Positions 48,536 to 61,800 of a stretch of 64,000 nucleotides of DNA are shown here, in pieces. Position 1 is the first letter of the stretch. The number at the start of each line of letters is the position of its first letter. The notes under the pieces were generated by a model. That model saw only the letters and a program-made list of their open reading frames with translations. It was not told where the DNA came from and searched no databases. Origin of the DNA: Marchantia polymorpha subsp. ruderalis (taxonomy: Eukaryota > Streptophyta > Marchantiopsida > Marchantiales > Marchantiaceae); assembly GCA_037833965.1 (NCBI GenBank), contig AP031351.1:19232501-19296500 (forward strand), written 5' to 3'. A program made the position numbers and the translations under genes.

Positions 48536-48544
48536 ACTTATAGT
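48536..48544 (-). promoter_or_regulatory. TATA-like box of lectin gene 1
   Basis: CTATAAGTA on the minus strand, about 130 bp upstream of the start codon. That spacing fits a short 5' leader. Confidence 0.45.
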
Positions 48545-50872
48545 ACCTGTCTCATAAGCGATACGTTACCCCGAGGTCGAGGTAGAGTTTCCTTGTCTGG
48601 TTCCGACGTAAGGTCCTTCGATGGAGCACACGACTGAGCCCGCAGTTGACTTGTGGTGAGAGTCAAAGTACATACGACAGGTTTTCTCAGTAAAGCATTA
48701 GCTCTGGGTGGAAGAACCACTTTAGTACAAGCTTCCTGCCTTCTTTCTATCGTCTCCCTCGCCAAGTCTCAGGCTGCATGGGCAGCGACAGCTGTATCAT
48801 CAGAATTGAGAAGGGGAGTCCACAATTACAGATTTTTTCGTTCCAAATGTCTCACCGTGCTATTTTCAGAATACGTGAGTCTGGCATGCCATCTATGATG
48901 GTGTAAGTCTGCACAGTCTCATGTTCAGTGTGGAATGGACATGTCATTAACGACGAGTGGATCCACAGGCAACTGCTGAATCATACATTGCGCCTTGAGT
49001 GCAGCGGGAATCACAATCTAAAATACACAGCATGCGTTCATGTGAGCTGTACCCTATAGGTTACCATTATCCTTTGTTTCTAATGAAGTAACTTTTAATT
49101 GTATATGAATTTTACGTTCAATATTTAACTGTAACTGATGCATGTTTACATTTTAATAACTATGTTTAGAAGTATTATATTCATTGTTTACAAGATCATA
49201 CATTTTAAACAAAAAATGTAACACGTTTTCATATATATAATATCTAATTTATAATAAATTTAAAATATTAAAATTTAAAATATTTTTATTAAATTTAAAT
49301 AATAATAATTTGATATATATATATTAGTAAATATTTACATATCTAATTGATTCATAAAAGATAAAAATAATTTAATTTAGATAATTTCCATTGTTGCAAG
49401 TTATTTTCCAACTGTAATAAAAAAATTATTGAAATGGTTAAACTTTACCCTGTAATATTTCTAGATTAAATTTCATTAATTAATGTTTCAGTAACAAGTG
49501 ATAAATCAACGCACATACAATATACCCTGAAGATGATTACAATGAAATTAAGCTCAATAAACCATTCCGATCAGAATTAGAAGTTATTACATAGATATGT
49601 AAAGAATATCAAGAGTATGTATCTTCCACGCAGTCTCAAAATCAATGCTGTCAGTTGTCCATGAGAAGAGGAAAGTTCTGGTACTGCAACTAATCGTCAG
49701 CAAAAGTTGCGGAACGAACGGTGCTATTAACGGTAGGAAGATCCAGTCAGTCCAAAGACTTGATATGCATTGGGCGTAGGTCTGAGCTATCTGGCAATGG
49801 AAGTCGAAAGTCTCACGAAAGCAGCTCAGGCTTATGCATTTCACAACAGAATTAAACTCGATCCAGATTGCTTTTGGCCTTCCGACCAGAGTTCAGCTGG
49901 ATCAGACTGCATCAGTGATGGTTGTTGAGCATTATTTGCGGCGTAGATTTCGACGACAGCCAATTTTGAGAAATAGGAAGTTGGACTTAATCCTGTTGTA
50001 TCTGGAGCACGAAATGTCAAAAGAAAGACTTCCCATTGACCGCTGCAAAAATCTGGACGTGGGCATCGGAGATTGGGACTCTGACTCATTCAAGTTTGCT
50101 TAGGCGCACGATGGGACGGTTCCGTCGCTGGAAGTCAAACGGGCTGTTAAGAAATGTATAAGAAAGAATCATCCAAGCAACGAGCGAGCAAGGACAAGCA
50201 ATCCACCCAACCACCAAAGGAGATATCCTAAAACGCTGAAAACAAGCGCTCGCTTCAAACCTCCTCCGAATACGAGCGTGATCGAATTGTCACCATCATG
50301 CAATTCCATGCGAGTTCGCACGAAACTCCACGCTCGGTCCAAAGCTCAGCTGAGACTCACGAACACGCTTGCCTCGAGAGTGGAACCCAAGTCTCACAGC
50401 GTTGCAAGTTCCAGGCTTCCAGCCCAGCAGCCGGCCGGTACACATGGCAAGTCAAGTCCGATCTGAACTGGTCGCTGCGGCGCGGCGACCAGAGGCTGCG
50501 ACCTGGGCCACTGACATGAGCTCGAGTCAATCCTGTGGATAACGCGGACATAGCAGCTAATCCTTCTACACAAACGGTTTCATCACGCTTTTAGTGCATG
50601 CGTCTCATCCTTTGGCTGCTGCGAAAATCTAAGAAAAAACATTCCACTTTCGGTCTCCTCGTTTTCTCTGAAAAAGTTTGATCTTCCGAATTACGTAGCC
50701 AAAAATCTGTATTGTTATCGAAAGTGACATTTTCCATGAGGAACTGTCCGACGGTCATACTCTCTTTGCAGAACGCTATTTTTTGATTAAGCTTCTTACT
50801 TTTAATATGGATGAAGTTCGACGGGGCTCAGACTGCTGTTCTGTTCCGGTCAGTCAGACGGCGTTGTTTGGT
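48545..50872. other. Spacer between the divergent lectin genes, partly AT-rich
   Basis: 49100-49500 is very AT-rich with TAAATTTAAAATATT runs. Frames such as 49834-50103 (89 codons) and 50278-50519 carry no recognised motif. No gene is supported. Confidence 0.5.
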
Positions 50873-50880
50873 CTGCCACG

Positions 50881-51655
50881 TAGTGTTGGAGGCACAACTC
50901 AAAAGGCATGCCCCCGGGCGAGGGCCGGGGGGCATGCCTCATTCGCAGTTTTCCAGTTTCCATACGGGGCATGCCCGTATGTACTAACAAATTTATATGT
51001 ATATTCAGAGTTATAGACGGTGGGATAAGTCAAGAAATAAATGGGAAATTATGCTTGTTGTTGGGACTGCATGGTACTAAAACTGCTCTTGGACCTGAAG
51101 GATTTGCCCAGTATGTGCAATGATGTTTTTGTGTCGGTATGTGGGATGTAGACAGGTCCTCCCGCTTTACTACGCTCCTCCAGCAAATGAACCGGATGTC
51201 TAGCATGAGTAACTATATTTCCTTGAGGCTTGGACTATCTCCACTAAACTAGATCTAGCTCTGCTACATGGCACTCCCTCCATGAATTGCCTTTTGTTCT
51301 GCACAATTTTTGATGGCTGATATGAATATGGCTGGTGCTGTAGTATTTCCTGCTTCTATGCAGTCCCTCCATGCCACGAAATTGCCTGGCCCTTTTGTTC
51401 TGCAGCTAACATAAGCACGTGTTCTCTCTTGCTTTGATTCCTTAGATAGACACTTCGAGATTCTACTATAGTGTGGGTTGAAGTTATGATTTTAGTGTTG
51501 ATTGTTTCTCCTTCTAAGAGTGCTGTATTTTCATAAACGTATAGTTTTTGATACATCAAGTAATACGGGTATACCTTGGGGCATGAAGCATGCGTTTTGA
51601 CCTTGAAATGGGGCATGGGCATGCCTCGAAAAATTTTGTTGTGCCTCCAACCCTA
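50881..51655. mobile_element. Non-autonomous hAT element (MITE-like)
   Basis: 775 bp. Terminal inverted repeats are TAGTGTTGGAGGCACAAC (50881-50898) and TAGGGTTGGAGGCACAAC (reverse of 51638-51655), 17 of 18 identical. The TAGNGTTG start is hAT-like. A perfect 8-bp duplication CTGCCACG flanks it (50873-50880, 51656-51663), the hallmark TSD length of hAT transposases. Subterminal GGCATGCC palindromes occur at both ends (50904-50939, 50961-50981, about 51610-51627), resembling transposase-binding repeats. No transposase frame is present. Confidence 0.9.
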
Positions 51656-51873
51656 CTGCCACGGGGCGATGCGGAGACCCGAACCAGGGCTTGGTCAAGG
51701 CAGAGGAGATCCGATCAAGGGCCGAGTCTCGACGTCGTCGTAGCCTACGTCAATATTGACTTACTGATTTAGGAAATGCCACATGCGCATGAAGGCCGTT
51801 GCGGCGCCGTCCGGTGTTTGTACGTATTGCGAGACCCCAAGGTCAACGGCACGTCATGGGGCCCGGAGTTCGG

Positions 51874-51881
51874 TATATAAA
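51874..51881 (+). promoter_or_regulatory. TATA box of lectin gene 2
   Basis: TATATAAA, about 190 bp upstream of the start codon, with an ACGTCATG element 24 bp before it. It lies about 220 bp downstream of the hAT insertion. Confidence 0.65.
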
Positions 51882-52066
51882 TTGGCGTGGGGGCCCGAGG
51901 AGTGGCACAGCACAAGCATCTGGCTCGTGAGATCCTCGAATTCCCGACCTCAAATTTTCAGCAAGTCGTTCGGTGCGATCGATCGATCGATTGACACATC
52001 ACATCTTCATTTGGCCAGTCTCACGGGTAGACACACACACAGACAGAGAACCCAACGAGGGGAACT

Positions 52067-52807
52067 ATGGCTCGTTTCGGCTGCGTGGCCGGGGTGGCGG
52101 TGCTCATGTTGGCAGCGACGGCTCTGGGCGTGAGTGCTCAAGGCGGAAACGTGTTCGAGTGGGATTTCGCGGCTCGCGGTGACGCAGTGTGCACGAACTT
52201 GGCCACGGGTGTGACGATCGACAATCATCCCCCGTATGCCATGAACACAGCAGGCTTCAGCGACTCTCACCGCAACATCATCTCCTATGACACGGACGAT
52301 ATCTATGCCTTAGGATTCGAACAGTACTCTCCCGGAGAATTTTACCTGTCCATCTACAAATGGTTCCCGAGCAACAGCTCCGCTGGTCCTTCGGTGTTTC
52401 AAGCCAAGGGCCTGAATACCAACACCGTGGACGAAGGTGCCACCTTCACCATCCTCAGCAACGGCTCGCTCGATCTGAGAAGCTCCGATGGAACTCTGGT
52501 AAGCATCTGGTGGATGAAATGGCCCCTTAGCTAGATTACATTCACGTGCCCTCTGCCTTCCATCTTTGTATTCTGAAGTTCAGTCGTCCAAGTCTTCACA
52601 GCATTTGCGGCTACAGGAAGGAATCAGGCGTTGCGTGCATGCATGACTCACAAATCTCTCCACTCCGTTGTGCAGGTTTGGACAACAGGCACAGAGTTTG
52701 CTGGCGCAGTAAGCATGGAATTTAACATGGACGAAGGCAATCTGATTCTGTACCATTCTACTGGCGCTATAGTCTGGCAGAGCATTGACAACAACGGATC
52801 TCCTTGA
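52067..52807 (+). CDS. Secreted bulb-type (GNA-like) lectin, gene 2
   Basis: 187 residues, exons 52067-52498 and 52676-52807 (TGA). The 177-bp intron is GTAAGC..CAG, phase 0, at exactly the same codon as in gene 1. The signal peptide (MARFGCVAGVAVLMLAATAL) ends near VSAQG. The mature protein parallels gene 1 at roughly 70 percent identity: CTNLATGVTIDNHPPYAMN, DDIYALGFE, EFYLSIYKWFP, TVDEGATFTILSNGSLDL, VWTTG, MEFNMDEGNLILYHSTG. The carbohydrate motif is further altered (MxExNxIxY: both Gln and Asp changed). Sequons NSS and NGS are kept. Start chosen by the signal peptide and equality with gene 1. Divergent tandem paralogues sharing an intron imply a local duplication with inversion. Confidence 0.9.
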
Positions 52808-55800
52808 ATGCCCACGTAACCAATTCCAGTACGTTTAACACTAGAAGATGCTGGCGTCGTATTGCAACCACATCTACGCAGTTATCGTGCCTGCTGCATG
52901 AAGACAGTCGAACGTCCGACCATCCATCTTAAGGAAATTTGAACTTAGCCCAGCTACATCGTCGCCCGTGACAAAGGTCCCCATGATACTGCATGCATGC
53001 AGTCATTGTGCTCATGATCTTTTGGCTTCGAGCTATGGATAGAAGGATATGGTTACAACATCGTGAATTATCAGCTGAGTGGCAATTCTATGTGATAAGA
53101 TAGATTGCAGGCTCTCAAATGTCCCTCTCCAGAAAAAATAAACGTTGATTTCTACGAAGTTTGATAATTACCGTCAACTCACCTTGTAATGGTACCGCTG
53201 CAAATGCTGCAATATTCACAGCAATCAGCTAATTTGTGGGGATGCGACTCGCAACGTGTGTCGATGACATTAAACGCTCTCAGGTTCTGAAGTTGACCAT
53301 GGATTCTCAGTCGGCCAGTGTAGAGTCAAAGGATGTGACGTTCTGCAATGGGCATAAACAAAATGTTTGAATTGAAGATCTTTGATCGAGTCAGGATGGA
53401 CGGTCTTCAAAAGATCGAGGTTGCCAGGGAGGCATTAAATCTCTTCTTCTCTCTGCTGGACTGATGATAATGACAAAAGCGGAAAAGACAGTGTGCGTCG
53501 AAAAGACCAATCCTTCGTTTCTGTGATCTGGATCTTAGCGCAATGAGAGTGAAAATGCAGGGTAGTTGACGTTCCTCCGCCATTCCTATCAATATATTTA
53601 CTTCTATTATTCCTTCGATTTTGTTAATTCAACTTACTCTTAAATCCTTAATGGAACATTTGTTTTCTAATCCCTAAACATTCACAACATGTGCTGAACA
53701 AGGAAGATAAGTATTTCGGCTTCGACGGATGCTTAATACAATTAGGATATTTTTTGTATTCAATGACACGTTATGGATTGTAAAATCACCCGTTCGAAAT
53801 GAGCCTACTATTTTTTGATTGAAACTTTTTGGATCAAAAAGTTTTTATTCATATACTGAGTGTGAAATAATATGTAATAAACATAGCTCAAAGTTAATAC
53901 TGATCTGTAAGGTCTTACCTCTATACTTGTTATCACATCAAATTCTTAAAGATCTGTATCTCGAGACAGGTATAATGTTTTATTGGCAAAAAGCTATATA
54001 AGCTCTGATATGCGAGAATAAATAATTTGAGAACAGAGTTGGAAAAAGTTTATAACAAATAATGTCAAGCTACTTTACAACTACTGTACTTCACAACATT
54101 TTTTTATGTTAAGCATTCAATACATATTAAATAATCGTATTAAAGAGTTGCATGCTTAAGTATTTGAATTTAGATTGAGGCAAATTTTTGAATTTATCAT
54201 CATAATGTATACTTGGATTTATATTTTGCTAACTTATATGTTTGATTAGAAATATTCACGAATATCTTCTTCTTTGATAAGTATTTTGTGTGGAAATCTA
54301 ACATATTATCTCTAATCAGCTCAAATATAATATCCTTTAGAATTGAAAATTAAAAACTGGATTTATTATTTACCTATACATGTTGAAATTCATCATTTTT
54401 TTAAGCCAATTGCATAGTTTTTTCTGAAGAGAGGCAAGATATTACATTTCCTTGATCACGGATGTGATTAACACAAGAAAAACTAATATTAATTCTAAAA
54501 ATATGCTGCTACCTTGCAACCACACACATACCAAGTAATAGAGCAAACTGAGTGTAAATTTCAAGTAGTGTGGGCATGAAGTCAAAATGATGCATCTATA
54601 TCTCAATAACGTCACAAACCGAGGTAATGTCTTCTCGTCAGATATAGGAAGTATATTAAAAGCGAAATATTATCAAAAAAGCTCGAGGAACATAATCTAA
54701 CGTGATTGCAATTAAAATAAAACATCAAGCAGTGATAAGTTCATGAGAAATGGATACAAATTTACTTAAAATCTACTCAAAATGATGAAGAAAGTAAGAT
54801 CTCATGCAAAACATTCATTAAATATCGCAATTAAACTACATTCGGATAAAAAGGGTTAAAACCCTTTGTATCCGAAGAAAAATATATATTCATCAAGTAG
54901 TACAGAACAAATAATTGAGAATAGCCGAAAGATGAATCACTCCAAAAGGGGAAATATGGGGAAAGATCCTAAAGGAGAACGAGAATGGGCAGTAACGATC
55001 GAGGTAAGTAAGTTGTGGAGAACTTGTTACACTACCTGCTCCCAAGCCCAGGAACACGATCTAATAACCATGCATGAAGCAATCGATAAGCCCAAGCGCT
55101 TCAACTTAAACTTAAACCACAGGAGATTTCTTGTAGTTCAAGTCAAGCTGAAGCAAGATGCTCAGTACTTGCGAAGTTATGCCCAGGACTTGGATGTCTG
55201 GACGACTGCTCTAAAAAGGAAACCTGTCACTCCTCGACCAATGTCCAAACTTGTATTCCGGTTTTTTCCACGTGGCATGCACAGCATGACATCTTATTGG
55301 ATGAACGAGATCACCAGAACAATGGCCGAACTCTTACACAGCAATCCTGGGCCAATCTGATTAAACGTTCGTCTTCCGTTGCCGAGCAACTGACATTGTA
55401 AACCCAATCGGACCGGCCAACTGCACCAGCATGTACTGACAGATAGCTGATTCAGAGGCATGTGAAATTGAGTCCTCCCCAATTTGACCAATTCAAGCAT
55501 CCACGATAGCCCTCCTGCTCTTGTTGACCGAGATTTTTGCTTACATCAGCCGTTTTGGAGTTAGACTTTGGGTTGCAGGGATCTGCGATTCCGAATAAGA
55601 CCAGTGCGACTTTGAGAGCAAGTCTAAACCTCAACTCATCGGACTGAGTGCTGTCTTCTGAGCTACTGCAACATTTTATTCAAATGCATTCGATTCCTCA
55701 CTTAGTTCGATTTAACGTCTTCCAGCTGCACATTACTCCACTTTCGGTCGAAGAAGTGAAAACTCGATTCAGAACCATCTTGTTCCTCGGGCCCCAACAG

Positions 55801-57679
55801 GTCTGCAGGTTAACCTGAGCGTCAGCGCCCAGAGCAGCTATATCTTGGAATGGGACCTCCGGTGTCGTTCGCGGTTATGCGGCAGCCTCCAGTCTGACAT
55901 GTGTGATCTGATATAACATCAACATTTCATGGTCAAGTCATCACATTGGCAATAGGCAGGAAGATTTATATGACAGGTGATGCTTGTTCCAGTCCCCTTG
56001 ATTACTATCAGGTACTGGAGAAAGCATCAGCTCACGATGTACTTGAGATGGATATGAGATGAGTAGTCCAAGAAGAGATTTTACCCTCAGAGAATTAGGA
56101 CCCTTTCTGAACCCTTGCTTCTCCAGGCGAGGTTTCCACTGGACTCCGCTCAGATGTCTCAACGGTTCTTCTTGTACAATGCGCATTCGTTGTCATACTC
56201 AACGCTTCATTTTTGTCCTTTGGAGAAGCTATCAATGCTGGTAAGAGATTTTCATAATAATCAATTTGTTTCATCGTATCAAATTGTCCATAGCCTCGGT
56301 AATTTGTTTTAATCACTCAAACAGTAAGTTTAGTTTTTTTCATGTATAACTGTGAATCGTAACGCTATCATTGATTATTTTATTAGATTGATGTATAAAA
56401 GAACAATTGATCAGTTATGTCCTTACATTGTTAGAATAAGGATGTGACCTCAGTAAGAAACTTCCTTACAGTATAGGCGTTGAATCACTCTGTTGAGCAT
56501 TTACTTCCTTATGCATATCCTCAATGAAAACTTTCAGATTCGACTCATTGCATTTAAGTATGCAATCCCATTTGACACCTTAAATTACTACAATAGAAAG
56601 ATTGGAAAAAATTATTTATTCCTTTCTGCACAATCTTTAGCAACCAACATAATAAGTATTTCATAAAGAAGCAAAAATTCCAAATTATGATCTTGGGATT
56701 AATTTGCACTCGGAATACTGAATGATGTGATATAAAAAATGATATCACTAAAGATGAAATAATGTTCAAATCTTAACTGAATCCTCTAAAAGACAAAGTT
56801 TAAACAGAATAGATTAAAAAGCTTCGCTAAATTCAAAATAGACCAAAAAAGTGTATACGAATTTTCACTTAGTCCGTAATCCTCAAAGAGCATAGTAGAT
56901 TCCGAAAGTTCAGGAGAGTTATTTCTAAAATAGTATTGACATATAATATCAACATCTTTAGAATATTTATAACAAAATGATTTCTCGAAGCTCGATAGAT
57001 ATTGTAACATGGTTGACGTTGAGTGATATCATTGGATAAAATGATTTGTGTTGGATCTCAAGAAATGTTTTGTATTAGACATTAATTTTTTCAAACAAAT
57101 TCAATCAATTTAACAATGTGTTTGTTATGTTACCACAGTATCATATGTACAACAAAGTTTCTTGATGTTCGGATGATGGATTGTACATTAATATTCTCAA
57201 ATCTAGAAGAATTTTAGACAATTTGATTGTTTAACTAGAAACAATCTAATGTGTTTTGGAGTATATGTTTCATCAATGTTATGTTAAATTTCATATCTAT
57301 ATAATAGATAACTTTTTACATTCTCAATCATTTTGTCTTTAAATTTTTTAAATTTGAGTACTCAATCCAAACATATAGTAAAATCAAATGTATTTGTTGT
57401 ATACATACATAGTGTGGTAACTTATTAAACACGCTGTTCTTTCACACGGTTGTCAACACTCAATCATTTTGCTGTACTCGAGTACCCAATGGGCCATGTA
57501 ACCGGTTCTTTTACCCAATATTGCCAGCTATTCGGGTCTTTATCGCAGTCAAATTCATCGCACATTTGATACCTCAAAAAAATCTTATAGCAAGATGACG
57601 TTCTCGCCATGCGTAACCTGCCATTGGACTCGGTGATCGAGAATAGATCTGAGAACGTAACGCGCGTTTCTTAATATAA
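52808..57679. other. Mostly AT-rich intergenic DNA
   Basis: No gene is recognised, apart from a weak candidate frame at 54866-55360. The stretch 55380-56250 is less AT-rich and may contain transcribed sequence, but the frames on both strands are short and match nothing known to me. Confidence 0.5.
54866..55360 (+). CDS. Hypothetical protein, 164 codons
   Basis: The longest open frame in the AT-rich block after the lectins. The product is basic, without signal peptide, membrane segment or known motif (HRRFLVVQVKLKQDAQYLRSY, then FRFFPRGMHSM). Composition is not a simple consequence of AT bias, which is the only argument for it. It could be an exon of a larger gene or chance. Confidence 0.2.
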   Translation: MYPKKNIYSSSSTEQIIENSRKMNHSKRGNMGKDPKGEREWAVTIEVSKLWRTCYTTCSQAQEHDLITMHEAIDKPKRFNLNLNHRRFLVVQVKLKQDAQYLRSYAQDLDVWTTALKRKPVTPRPMSKLVFRFFPRGMHSMTSYWMNEITRTMAELLHSNPGPI

Positions 57680-57720
57680 AAACAACTGAGAAGCCTGTGG
57701 AGGAGGCTTCTCAGTTGTTT
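57680..57720. repeat. Perfect 16-bp hairpin with 9-nt loop
   Basis: AAACAACTGAGAAGCC, loop TGTGGAGGA, then the exact reverse complement (57705-57720). It stands at the border between AT-rich DNA and the sequence leading to the MORN gene. No target duplication was identified. Confidence 0.75.
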
Positions 57721-58803
57721 CATCTCAACACTCTATGTGCTCTGTCAGCCTGTGGCCCTTGGTAGTGCATTACGCGCGATGAATTTCATTTGCTTACAAT
57801 CCTCAACTAAAACATTGTGAAGGAGGCAGGCTTCAGACCTTAAACCATCGCGACGAACAAAAGAACGCTTATCTCTTAAAATTACCGCTGATTAGATAAT
57901 TCGAGACCACGATTAGGCAGGCGTCCGAAGAAATTGCAGAGGATAATATGAGGCCTGAGACTGCACATCGGCATGCCATAACCTCTATTGGTATTACGCC
58001 TGTCAACACCTCATATCTCTCTGTCTGAACGATTGTCACTTGTTACTTTCTCGATGTATGATTTATTTCAGTTCGCTAATGGAGTTGAAAGTTGGATGGG
58101 CCTTGCAGCATCCGGGCGCGGGCGAACAATGCTGTGCAACGAAACCACCTCGTGAAATCTGTCACATCTGCCATACACTCATGCCACATTCACCACAATC
58201 AACGCAGCAGTGCCTGTATCACAGTTATGACCTAAGGCAATTAAATTTTCTCCAGAGTGGACCGGCCGTTGCGATTGCATTATTGGATGGGAACTCCGAT
58301 CGGCCTTGAGCAGTTGCCAGGATGATGATCGATCGGCGGGACCGCAGGACGTTTTCCTTAGAATCGCGCGCTTTCAGAAGAATTGAAGTTGTCAGTGCTA
58401 CTCCCGGCTGTCTTTCGCAGGATTGCACTGTATTCTACTGGAGACACCAGCGGCGAGATATCAGGTGAGATCACATGGGCAAGCAACTTCCGATACTGGT
58501 TGGCAGGTTTGCAAGATTGACGAAGGCCGATCGTGCAGGAAGGTGAGCAAAAGACATGGCGAATCATATCATCTCGCGGGACGAGCAGTCTTGTAATGCA
58601 AGAACCGCTGAAAGCGCAGGGCATGATTATCATCACAGAGTTGGCAAGCATGGAGCCTGGTGATTAGAAGCCCCGGTAGATCAGGGAGAAAAGATGGTGA
58701 AACCGACGATTGATGGCAACATGGGCGCCATGGATTGGTTTGTAACGACTGTGGGTTACAAATCGATCATTCCAGCGAATCTCGCGTCGCTAGGGTGTGA
58801 GGC
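57721..58803. other. Upstream region of the MORN-repeat gene
   Basis: 1.1 kb before the predicted start, with short unrecognised frames only. It probably includes promoter and 5' leader; I see no convincing TATA box. Confidence 0.4.
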
Positions 58804-61800
58804 ATGGAGGGCGATGACCCCTCGGCAGCAAGGGATGCAGCCGTTTCGCCCGCAAATGAAGCAGCTGAGTCGTATGAGGAAAGAGATGAGGCTGTTTCCT
58901 TGTCACCATTTCAAGGGGAGTTCCCATCTGGAGGGCAAAATGTTTCGGGCCCGTTGTCTGATGGATATCAGGAAGATCAAGCGGAAGGTTTTGCTTACCA
59001 CCAAGAAAAAATGGAAGGTGGAAATGGGCAGGCGTTTGAATACTATGAGGAAGAAGGCGGGGAGTTCCTGTCCATGGCAACTCTCCCAGCCTCTAACATT
59101 GCTGGGAAGGATGGCGCTCGCAGCCGCGCGCCATCCTTACCATCGCCACTCCAGGGGCGTCCTGTTGCAGTTGGCATCCCGCCAGTGGCCACCGAACGAT
59201 CGACCGCTGGCCTTTCGGTGAAATTTGCATCCGAGCCTTCCCCATTAGGGCCTCAGTCAGTTGTTACTCCCATCAGTGCGGTCGTCGAGGATGAAGAGTA
59301 CTCGGGCATGCCCAAGATAGACGCAGACATCGAAGTGGGCAAGAAGATTGTAAGGCGGCGCAAGCTGTCAGTTGCATGCCCTCCATCTTCGTTTTACTCC
59401 GATGTCCAACCTCCGGGTCTGGAACTCGTGCAACGAGCCTTGCGCGGCCACAAGGCAGCGGGCCTTCGACCTTTCAAAAGAGTGCAGCCGCGTTTGTCAG
59501 CCACAGAATTTCACGATGAGAAAGGCCATATGTTGTTGCACGGATGCTTGGATGGAAAGTATGTAGGAGATGTACTTGGAGGTTTGCCGCATGGACACGG
59601 TCAGCACTGGACTCCCCCTCCTGGCTGCAGATCAGCTCCCGACTACCGGCATCTTCTGTATGAAGGCGCTTGGGAGTATGGAGCCAAGACTGGATATGGT
59701 CGCATGTTTTACCACAATGGCCAGGTAGAACCACCATCTTCAGTATGACTATCCCTGCGTTCAGTTCAAATGCTTTCGAGCCATACTTATCAGTGGGGTT
59801 TCCTTGTCATCGTCATATCGACCGTGTTCGGGCAGCTTTCCTGGTATGTAATTCAACGATTGTGAAAAATGTACGAACGACGCTTCTTATTTCGAAAAGA
59901 TGAGGCTTTAGGGTTAAGCATATATTGTACAGTTAACGGATCCCATAGCCATAGACAGTGGTTATTATCACAGACTGCCCGTAGTCGGGCATATGATCGA
60001 GTCTTGCTAAAGCACATGCCACAATCAACAGGGGATGAATGTTTACGCCCACTCTCCTCATTGTGTAAGTTCAGGATCTTACTTGCTTACCCGAAGCTCT
60101 TACACTCAACAACCCTGGCCGTCTTATGATCTTATAGAGGATCTACACACATTCATGGCTGGTGACGGCCGTGGGGAGGTATAGATTGTTGCGAATTGAG
60201 CTCCCGTTTAGCTTCACGCGGCAGCTCTCGAGTCCTATAGAAAGTCATTATGAGTACTGACTCTACAATTCAGCTGATTGGACTCCGTGTGCACTAGTCT
60301 GGTGTGATCCTCTCCGCACATGTTAAGCTCTTCTGGTTGGCCATATGCAAGTTGAAAATATCACAGTCAAGCCAGAGAAACAGGGTTGGTTGTCGACGAT
60401 CCTTGCGTACTGAAGCTCACATGCATCAGGAATATCGAGGTCATTTCAAAGAAGGTGAAAGACATGGGCGTGGAGCCATTTTATACCTTGATGGAACTGT
60501 GTACGACGGGGAGTGGTTCAAAGGACGTCGGCATGGTCTTGGAACCAGCGTAATCCCTAACCATACTTCAAAGTAGTTTGTGCACTAACTGCTAGCGTAC
60601 AGCAGTTATCATTTTCCTCTGCAAGAAGACAAAACCACTATCGTTGTAGGTACTCAAATGTGGATAGGCTGTAGAAGGTTGAAGCAAGTAGGTTAGAAGT
60701 CGCCACACTTTTATATGACAGAACCAATTAAGAGAAGAAGCAAAGTTTGATTAAGGACCTCACAGCCAGGAGGTACGCAGGGCAGAAACGGGCCAGTCAG
60801 GAGAAGAGAGTGTAATAAGTCAACAAGTGATTGTTCTTCTGTTGTCAATGAGGCAACCTTTGGTCACACAACGGGAAGAGCGAACTGTCAAATGTTTTCC
60901 TTCTGGAAACAGTTTGCCGTTGATACATATAGAGAGTTGACGTACTGCATGTTCCTTTGAACATGACTGTAGTTAATACTGTCTTCTGTGCAGTATTACA
61001 AAGATGGAGGTTTTTACAAGGGGGCGTGGTGCAAGGACAACCGCGACGGGTGGGGTGCATATTATTGGCCTACCAAATGTCGGAAGTATGAAGGTGAGTG
61101 GGTGGGTGATGATCCAGTGTGCGGAAATCATACAAATATCTTGGAGACGGAGTACATGGCTCTGAAAGAACTTGTTCCTGAGTGGTGCAACGTCCTGCAG
61201 AACCTTCCTTCGTCTCTCCCAAAGGAAAAATTGGAGGTGTGAACAGAACTTGTCTGTGCCCTTCTCGTTATTCAATCAAGTTAAAGCGCCCTGTACTTCT
61301 ACTTTGTAAACTAAGCCAGCCCAACCGCTCACTAACGCCACAACAAGAGTATGATTTGTAGTGAAATCGAAGTGCTCGTTGAATTAACTTCACGTCTAAA
61401 CCTACTTTTGAATCTTCTTCACTACAAATCTGGGCATCACTTCAACTTATTTGAGTAACCAGTAATTAGGGTTTTTGAGTTTACTGTGAAGGGTTTCATA
61501 TATGTGCTCTTAGTTCTCTGCTTTGAAGTCTCATGTATCCCAGCAGATTACATGTGGTTCTTAGTGGTGTGCTGGATACATTTTGTAATGTTATGTTACG
61601 GTGAGGTTTGGTCCACAATACGATATCTTCACATATTTTCTTCACTTCCCATTTTATAGGTCGGGAATCGGCCTTCCAGCTGGTGTATTCGGCTTTCGAC
61701 GTTTTTACAAAATAGTTTTCTTGTACTTTCAGCTTCATTCGGTTCTTCTAGATATACACACAGTATCAATTTAATATACGGCTCATTCATTTTGTACCTT

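Noticed and set aside
57680..57720. Rho-independent terminator
   Set aside because: The hairpin is followed by only three T residues and lies in a plant nuclear context, so a bacterial terminator is not credible.
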